Of a stretch of DNA of 64,000 bases, positions 59,880 through 64,000 are shown one piece after another. A program made the position numbers and the translations under genes. The stretch's first letter is position 1; every line of letters starts with the position of its first letter. This DNA is from Flavobacteriaceae bacterium LYZ1037 (GTDB lineage Bacteria; Bacteroidota; Bacteroidia; Flavobacteriales; Flavobacteriaceae), in assembly GCA_003144015.1 (NCBI GenBank), contig QFWS01000004.1:300622-364621 (forward strand), read 5' to 3'. The notes under the pieces are model-generated. The model ran no database searches, was not told where the DNA came from, and worked only from the letters and a program-made list of their open reading frames with translations.

Positions 59880-60011
59880 ATGAAAAAAAATTTACTTGGC
59901 GCAATCGTTATCGTTTTTGTAATTTTTGCCTGCCTATTAGTTATAAGCGAAGTAAATGATGTTAATGCTTCTGACGTTGAAGCTCAACAATACTACGCTG
60001 ACTCAGAATAA
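59880..60011 (+). CDS. Small membrane-anchored peptide, 43 residues
   Basis: ATG at 59880, TAA at 60009-60011. MKKNLLGAIVIVFVIFACLLV forms a signal anchor or a lipoprotein-like signal (Cys18 without a full lipobox), followed by an acidic tail ending YYADSE. A recognisable promoter lies 30 bp upstream, and the frame ends 22 bp before the converging dxs stop. No family is recognised. The promoter and the basic-hydrophobic-acidic layout support a real gene. Confidence 0.55.
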   Translation: MKKNLLGAIVIVFVIFACLLVISEVNDVNASDVEAQQYYADSE

Positions 60012-60032
60012 GTTTTTAATAGGTTTTTAAAC

Positions 60033-61811
60033 TTACTGGTTTAAACAATCTGAAATGAATTTAGAAATAGAATAACTATCTAAATGGCACTGTTGCTGAA
60101 GTTCCTCGGTTGTTCCATGTTCAATAAATTCATCTGAAATACCAAGTAATTTAAAAGTGTTTTTATAATTGTTGTATGAGGCAAATTCTAAAATAGCACT
60201 ACCAAATCCGCCTTTTATAGTACCATCTTCAACCGTAATAATAGTTTTATAAGTTTTACAAATCTCATGAAGAAGTTTTTCGTCTAAAGGCTTCACAAAT
60301 CGCATATCATAATGTGAAATAGATTGATTTACAGATATTGAATCAATGGCTTCGGTACAATTTTTAGACATGCTCCCAATGCTTAAAACGGCTATTTTTG
60401 TACCCTTTTTTAATTGAATGCCTTTTCCTATCTCAATCTCTTTAAATGGTTGTTTCCAATTTAAAGTAACCCCTCTTCCTCTTGGATATCTAATGACAAT
60501 AGGTTGTTTTAAGTTTCCTAATTGCGAGGTATACATCATGTTACGTAATTCTATTTCATTTCTTGGTGCAAAAATAATTAAGTTTGGAATACAACGTAAA
60601 AAAGCCATATCAAAATTACCATGATGTGTGGCTCCATCTTGACCAACTAAACCAGCTCTATCTAGACAAAAAATTACGGGTAATTTTTGTAAAGCCACAT
60701 CGTGAATTACTTGATCGTAAGCACGTTGTAAAAAAGTAGAGTAAATATTGCAAAATGGTATGAGTCCTTGGGTTGCCATTCCGGCAGCAAGAGTTACAGC
60801 ATGTTGTTCGGCAATACCAACATCGAAAGCGCGATCAGGGATTTCTTCCATCATGTATTTTAAAGAACTACCAGTAGGCATGGCAGGAGTAATACCTATA
60901 ATATTCGTATTTTTTCTAGCTAATTCTACCATTGTAAAACCAAAAACATCTTGATATTTTGGAGGTTGATTGTTATTAGTTTTTGGCACTAATTCCCCTG
61001 TTATAGCATCAAATTTCCCTGGTGCATGATAGGTGATTTGATTATCTTCAGCCTGTTTTAAACCTTTCCCCTTTTTTGTAATTACATGTAAAAATTTTGG
61101 GCCTTTTACTGTTTTTAAACGTTCTAATTCTGAAATTAATAGTGGTAGATTATGGCCGTCAATAGGTCCAGAATAATCAAAATTTAAAGCTTCAAAAATA
61201 TTGTCCTGTTTTTGAGTACCTTTTTTAACATTCGTTAAATACTGTTTTAAAGCCCCTACCGAAGGGTCGATTCCAATGGCATTGTCGTTTAAAATAACTA
61301 ATAAATTAGCTGTAGTTACACCAGCATGATTTAAGCCCTCGAAAGCCATACCACTTGCAATTGAAGCATCTCCAATAATGGCTATATGTTGCTTTTTTAT
61401 GTCGCCTTTTAATTGAGATGCTATTGCCATACCTAAAGCTGCAGAGATGGATGTAGAAGAATGTCCAACACCAAAAGCATCGAACTCACTTTCTTCCCTT
61501 CTTGGAAATCCGCTAATACCATATAATTGTCTATTGGTCTCAAAAACGGATTGTCTACCTGTTAATATCTTATGTCCATATGCTTGATGACCAACATCCC
61601 AAATAAGTAAATCTTTAGGCGTATTAAACACATAATGTAGCGCAATGGTCAGTTCAACCACACCTAAACTGGCTCCTAAATGACCTTCTTTTGTAGCTAC
61701 AATTTTAATAATAAATTCTCGCAACTCTTTTGCAAGTTGAAGTAACTGGCTATCGCTTAGAGAACGTAGTTCTTCTGATGAATTTATAGTCTTTAAAATA
61801 TCTGTAGCCAT
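60033..61811 (-). CDS. dxs: 1-deoxy-D-xylulose-5-phosphate synthase
   Basis: 592 residues, a little shorter than E. coli Dxs (620), as is common in flavobacteria. TPP-binding region GDASIASGMAFEGLNHAG with downstream NDNAIGIDPSVGA; His in GHQAYGHKIL and GVGHSSTS; second half with GIAEQHAVTLAAGMA and HHGNFDMAFLRCIPN; C-terminal transketolase domain VEDGTIKGGFGSAILE. It condenses pyruvate and glyceraldehyde 3-phosphate, the first step of the MEP isoprenoid pathway. Single gene. Confidence 0.96.
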   Translation of the reverse strand: MATDILKTINSSEELRSLSDSQLLQLAKELREFIIKIVATKEGHLGASLGVVELTIALHYVFNTPKDLLIWDVGHQAYGHKILTGRQSVFETNRQLYGISGFPRREESEFDAFGVGHSSTSISAALGMAIASQLKGDIKKQHIAIIGDASIASGMAFEGLNHAGVTTANLLVILNDNAIGIDPSVGALKQYLTNVKKGTQKQDNIFEALNFDYSGPIDGHNLPLLISELERLKTVKGPKFLHVITKKGKGLKQAEDNQITYHAPGKFDAITGELVPKTNNNQPPKYQDVFGFTMVELARKNTNIIGITPAMPTGSSLKYMMEEIPDRAFDVGIAEQHAVTLAAGMATQGLIPFCNIYSTFLQRAYDQVIHDVALQKLPVIFCLDRAGLVGQDGATHHGNFDMAFLRCIPNLIIFAPRNEIELRNMMYTSQLGNLKQPIVIRYPRGRGVTLNWKQPFKEIEIGKGIQLKKGTKIAVLSIGSMSKNCTEAIDSISVNQSISHYDMRFVKPLDEKLLHEICKTYKTIITVEDGTIKGGFGSAILEFASYNNYKNTFKLLGISDEFIEHGTTEELQQQCHLDSYSISKFISDCLNQ

Positions 61812-61953
61812 CCAGGTAAAATATTCCGTAAAATTATTAAAATAGATAGAATAACTGTTAATATGTAAAGTATTTTAAATTTTTATTTTAATAATACAAA
61901 TAAGCATGTTATATTTGAAGATTACACAAAATATTCACTAAGAAAAATAAATA

Positions 61954-64000
61954 ATGAAAAAAAATTACATCCACAGCATTATGGTAGTAGGATTGTTGTT
62001 TTTTGGATTAATAGGGTTTTCACAAAACTCTTTGGTTAATTCAGAATATGGCAATGTTATTAAAACGTATTTAACACAAAATCAAGCTAAATATCATTTA
62101 ACAGCTAATGATATTGAAGATTTATACGTGACCAAAGAATACTTTTCTAAGAGCACAAAAATCAATCACGTATATGTCAATCAAAGATTTCAAGGGATTG
62201 AAATACACAACGCCATTTCAAGTGTAGCCATGAGAGATCATGCGGTGTTTTATTATGCTAATAACTTAATAGGTAATATTAACCAAAAAGTAAACACCAT
62301 ATCGCCACAAATTAATGCACAACGTGCTATTGAAAATGTGGTAACACAATTAAACTTAGGAAGCTTACAAGGCTTAGAATTAATTTCTGGAAATAATAAA
62401 GAATTTTTATTTACAAACGGAAATGTTTCTAGAAATAATATCCCAGTAAAATTAGTTTATTACTATTCAGTTGAACAAGATGATTTAAAATTAGCTTGGG
62501 ATCTAAACATCGATGCCTTAAAGAGTAATAACTGGTGGAGTGTAAGAGTTGATGCTGTTACAGGTCAGATTTTAGAAAAGAGCGACTGGGTTGTATCTTG
62601 TAATTTTGGAGATGGAAATCACGCAAATCATACAGATAATTCTAATCATCAAGTAGTAGCGCAAGAAAGCTTTTCTTTATTTAAGCCAAATGCACTTGTT
62701 GAAGATGGATCACATTATAACGTGTTTGCCTTACCTGTAGAAGCTCCAAGTTTTGGAGGAAGAACCTTATTAAGTTCTCCAGCCGATGATAATGCTTCAC
62801 CTTACGGATGGCATGATACAAATGGTGCTGCAGGAGCTGAATATAACTTTACAAGAGGAAACAATGTTTTTGCTTATGAAGATACTAATGATATTGGTTC
62901 TGGATCTTCACCAAATGGTGGGTCTTTATTAAATTTTGATTTTGCATTAAATATAGATCAAGACCCAATTGGGTATCAAAATGCATCCGTTACTAACATG
63001 TTTTATGTAAGCAACATGATGCATGATGTTTGGTATCAATATGGATTTGATGAAGCATCTGGAAATTTCCAAGAAAATAATTATGGTAATGCTGGATTAG
63101 GAAGTGATTCTGTTAATGCCGAAGGTCAAGATGGTGGAGGAACAGATAACGCTAATTTTGCTACTGGACCAGATGGACAAAATCCACGTATGCAAATGTA
63201 TTTATGGACGCCTCCGGCTATCCAAGAATTAATAAAAGTTAATAATACATCTGTTGCAGGTTTTTACCAAGCAGCAAATCCAGCAACTACGCCACCAAAC
63301 AATATTACAGGAATTGGTAGTACACCAGTTACAGGTGAGTTAGTGTTAGTGGATGATGGTACAGCACTTCCTACAGAAGGGTGTAACCCAATTTCTAGTG
63401 TAGCAGGTAAAATTGCCGTGATAAGAAGAGGGACTTGCCCATTTGTTGATAAAATCCAAAATGCTCAAGATGCAGGAGCTATAGCGGTAATTGTTATAAA
63501 CCATAACAACCCAACTAACGATCCTGCTTATGTGCCTTTTGTAACAATGGCTGGAGAAACTAATCCTTTATTTACAATTCCTTCTGTATTTACAAATTAT
63601 GATAATGGTGAAATTTTACTTGCAGCTATGCAAAATGAAGGTCCTGTTAGTGTGACTTTACAAGTGGTTGCTGAGTATATGATTGACGGAAGTTTTGATA
63701 ATAGTATTGTAGCTCACGAATATGGGCATGGTATTTCAAATAGATTAACAGGAGGAGCAGCATCAACAGGTTGTTTAAACAATGCCGAGCAAATGGGTGA
63801 AGGATGGTCAGATTGGTTTGGTTTAATGCTAACCATGAAACCAGGAGATGAAGGAACAGATGCTAGAGGCATGGGTACTTATGCTACAGGACAGCCAACA
63901 ACTGGAGTAGGTATTAGAAATGCACCTTATAGTACAGATTTTGCTGTTAATGACTTTACTTATAATGATACGAACGATACTGCTAATGTAGCAGCACCAC
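61954..64000 (+). CDS. Secreted M36 (fungalysin-type) metalloprotease with PA insert, 5' part
   Basis: Open from ATG at 61954 to the window edge (682 codons), so the C-terminus is missing. A signal peptide (about 1-24, ending GFSQ) leads into an FTP/PepSY-like propeptide (about 30-200), then the catalytic domain. A protease-associated domain is inserted at about 430-570 (GKIAVIRRGTCPFVDKIQNA). The zinc motif HEYGH begins near residue 588 (63715) and the third ligand lies in GEGWSDWF. A C-terminal T9SS sorting domain is expected but outside the window. A TATATTTG element lies about 45 bp upstream. Confidence 0.9.
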   Translation, partial: MKKNYIHSIMVVGLLFFGLIGFSQNSLVNSEYGNVIKTYLTQNQAKYHLTANDIEDLYVTKEYFSKSTKINHVYVNQRFQGIEIHNAISSVAMRDHAVFYYANNLIGNINQKVNTISPQINAQRAIENVVTQLNLGSLQGLELISGNNKEFLFTNGNVSRNNIPVKLVYYYSVEQDDLKLAWDLNIDALKSNNWWSVRVDAVTGQILEKSDWVVSCNFGDGNHANHTDNSNHQVVAQESFSLFKPNALVEDGSHYNVFALPVEAPSFGGRTLLSSPADDNASPYGWHDTNGAAGAEYNFTRGNNVFAYEDTNDIGSGSSPNGGSLLNFDFALNIDQDPIGYQNASVTNMFYVSNMMHDVWYQYGFDEASGNFQENNYGNAGLGSDSVNAEGQDGGGTDNANFATGPDGQNPRMQMYLWTPPAIQELIKVNNTSVAGFYQAANPATTPPNNITGIGSTPVTGELVLVDDGTALPTEGCNPISSVAGKIAVIRRGTCPFVDKIQNAQDAGAIAVIVINHNNPTNDPAYVPFVTMAGETNPLFTIPSVFTNYDNGEILLAAMQNEGPVSVTLQVVAEYMIDGSFDNSIVAHEYGHGISNRLTGGAASTGCLNNAEQMGEGWSDWFGLMLTMKPGDEGTDARGMGTYATGQPTTGVGIRNAPYSTDFAVNDFTYNDTNDTANVAAP

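Noticed and set aside
1..64000. CRISPR arrays, insertion sequences, prophage or integrase genes
   Set aside because: No regular direct-repeat array, transposase motif or phage gene was seen; repeats present are promoter-scale or paralogous permeases.

Overview
This is a low-GC window from a member of the Bacteroidota, almost certainly family Flavobacteriaceae (probably marine; the genus cannot be fixed from this sequence). Evidence: a secreted protease with a C-terminal type IX secretion sorting domain, a TonB-dependent receptor with an N-terminal carboxypeptidase-regulatory-like domain, several promoters of the Bacteroidota form TTG-N17..20-TAnnTTTG, the gene orders DUF4286-ksgA-mgtE and prs-rplY-pth, and nrdB placed before nrdA. 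I see no insertion sequence, prophage, CRISPR array or rRNA. Most of the window looks like chromosomal core, with accessory interest concentrated in intergenic regulation.

Layout. 1-605: end of an N-acyltransferase gene. 614-14805: mainly minus-strand housekeeping genes (DUF4870 membrane protein, VOC protein, DUF1801 protein, 2-hydroxyacid dehydrogenase, mgtE, ksgA, DUF4286, GNAT, TPR protein, a 41-codon small gene, serS, HTTM protein, ribF, M43 protease, pth). 14884-16780: rplY, prs and a tRNA-Leu(CAA). 16866-34052: an unusually large export locus on the minus strand, with one HlyD-type adaptor, two MacB/LolD-type ATPases, five tandem FtsX/MacB-type permeases of about 800 residues, a head-GIN-domain protein and a TolC-type outer-membrane protein. 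The divergent pair at 34258-36937 encodes an NtrC-type sigma-54 activator and its histidine kinase. 37084-42335: mscS, HupE/UreJ-like protein, dCMP deaminase, S41 protease, a small FAD oxidoreductase, DUF3109. 42343-45061: a TPR histidine kinase and LytTR regulator. 45632-49332: nrdB-nrdA. 49514-58187: a phosphate block (PiT transporter with PhoU-like tail, OprO/P-type porin, MORN-repeat protein, TonB-dependent receptor, lipoprotein). 58441-64000: dgt, a 43-codon small gene, dxs and the start of an M36 metalloprotease.

How it fits together. The export locus carries two copies of one regulatory module, upstream of the adaptor gene and upstream of the fifth permease gene. Each copy has a 19-bp identical GG/AC (-24/-12-like) element and, with exactly 52 bp between, a pair of GTGTTCG...ACAC-type sites. 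The divergent NtrC-type regulator is the obvious candidate to bind them, so the locus reads as one envelope-stress or export regulon expressed as two transcripts. In the phosphate block, 7-bp TAACATT-like units repeat every 11 bp, the geometry of a Pho box. They are in register with a TTTGCA -7 element before the PiT, porin and lipoprotein genes, and a five-unit array lies before the MORN gene. This suggests one phosphate-starvation regulon that includes an uncharacterised lipoprotein and probably its neighbouring TonB-dependent receptor. The porin leader may also be targeted by a short upstream transcript that shares a 13-nt complementary stretch.

All family assignments are by reading motifs and domain layout; no database search was run.
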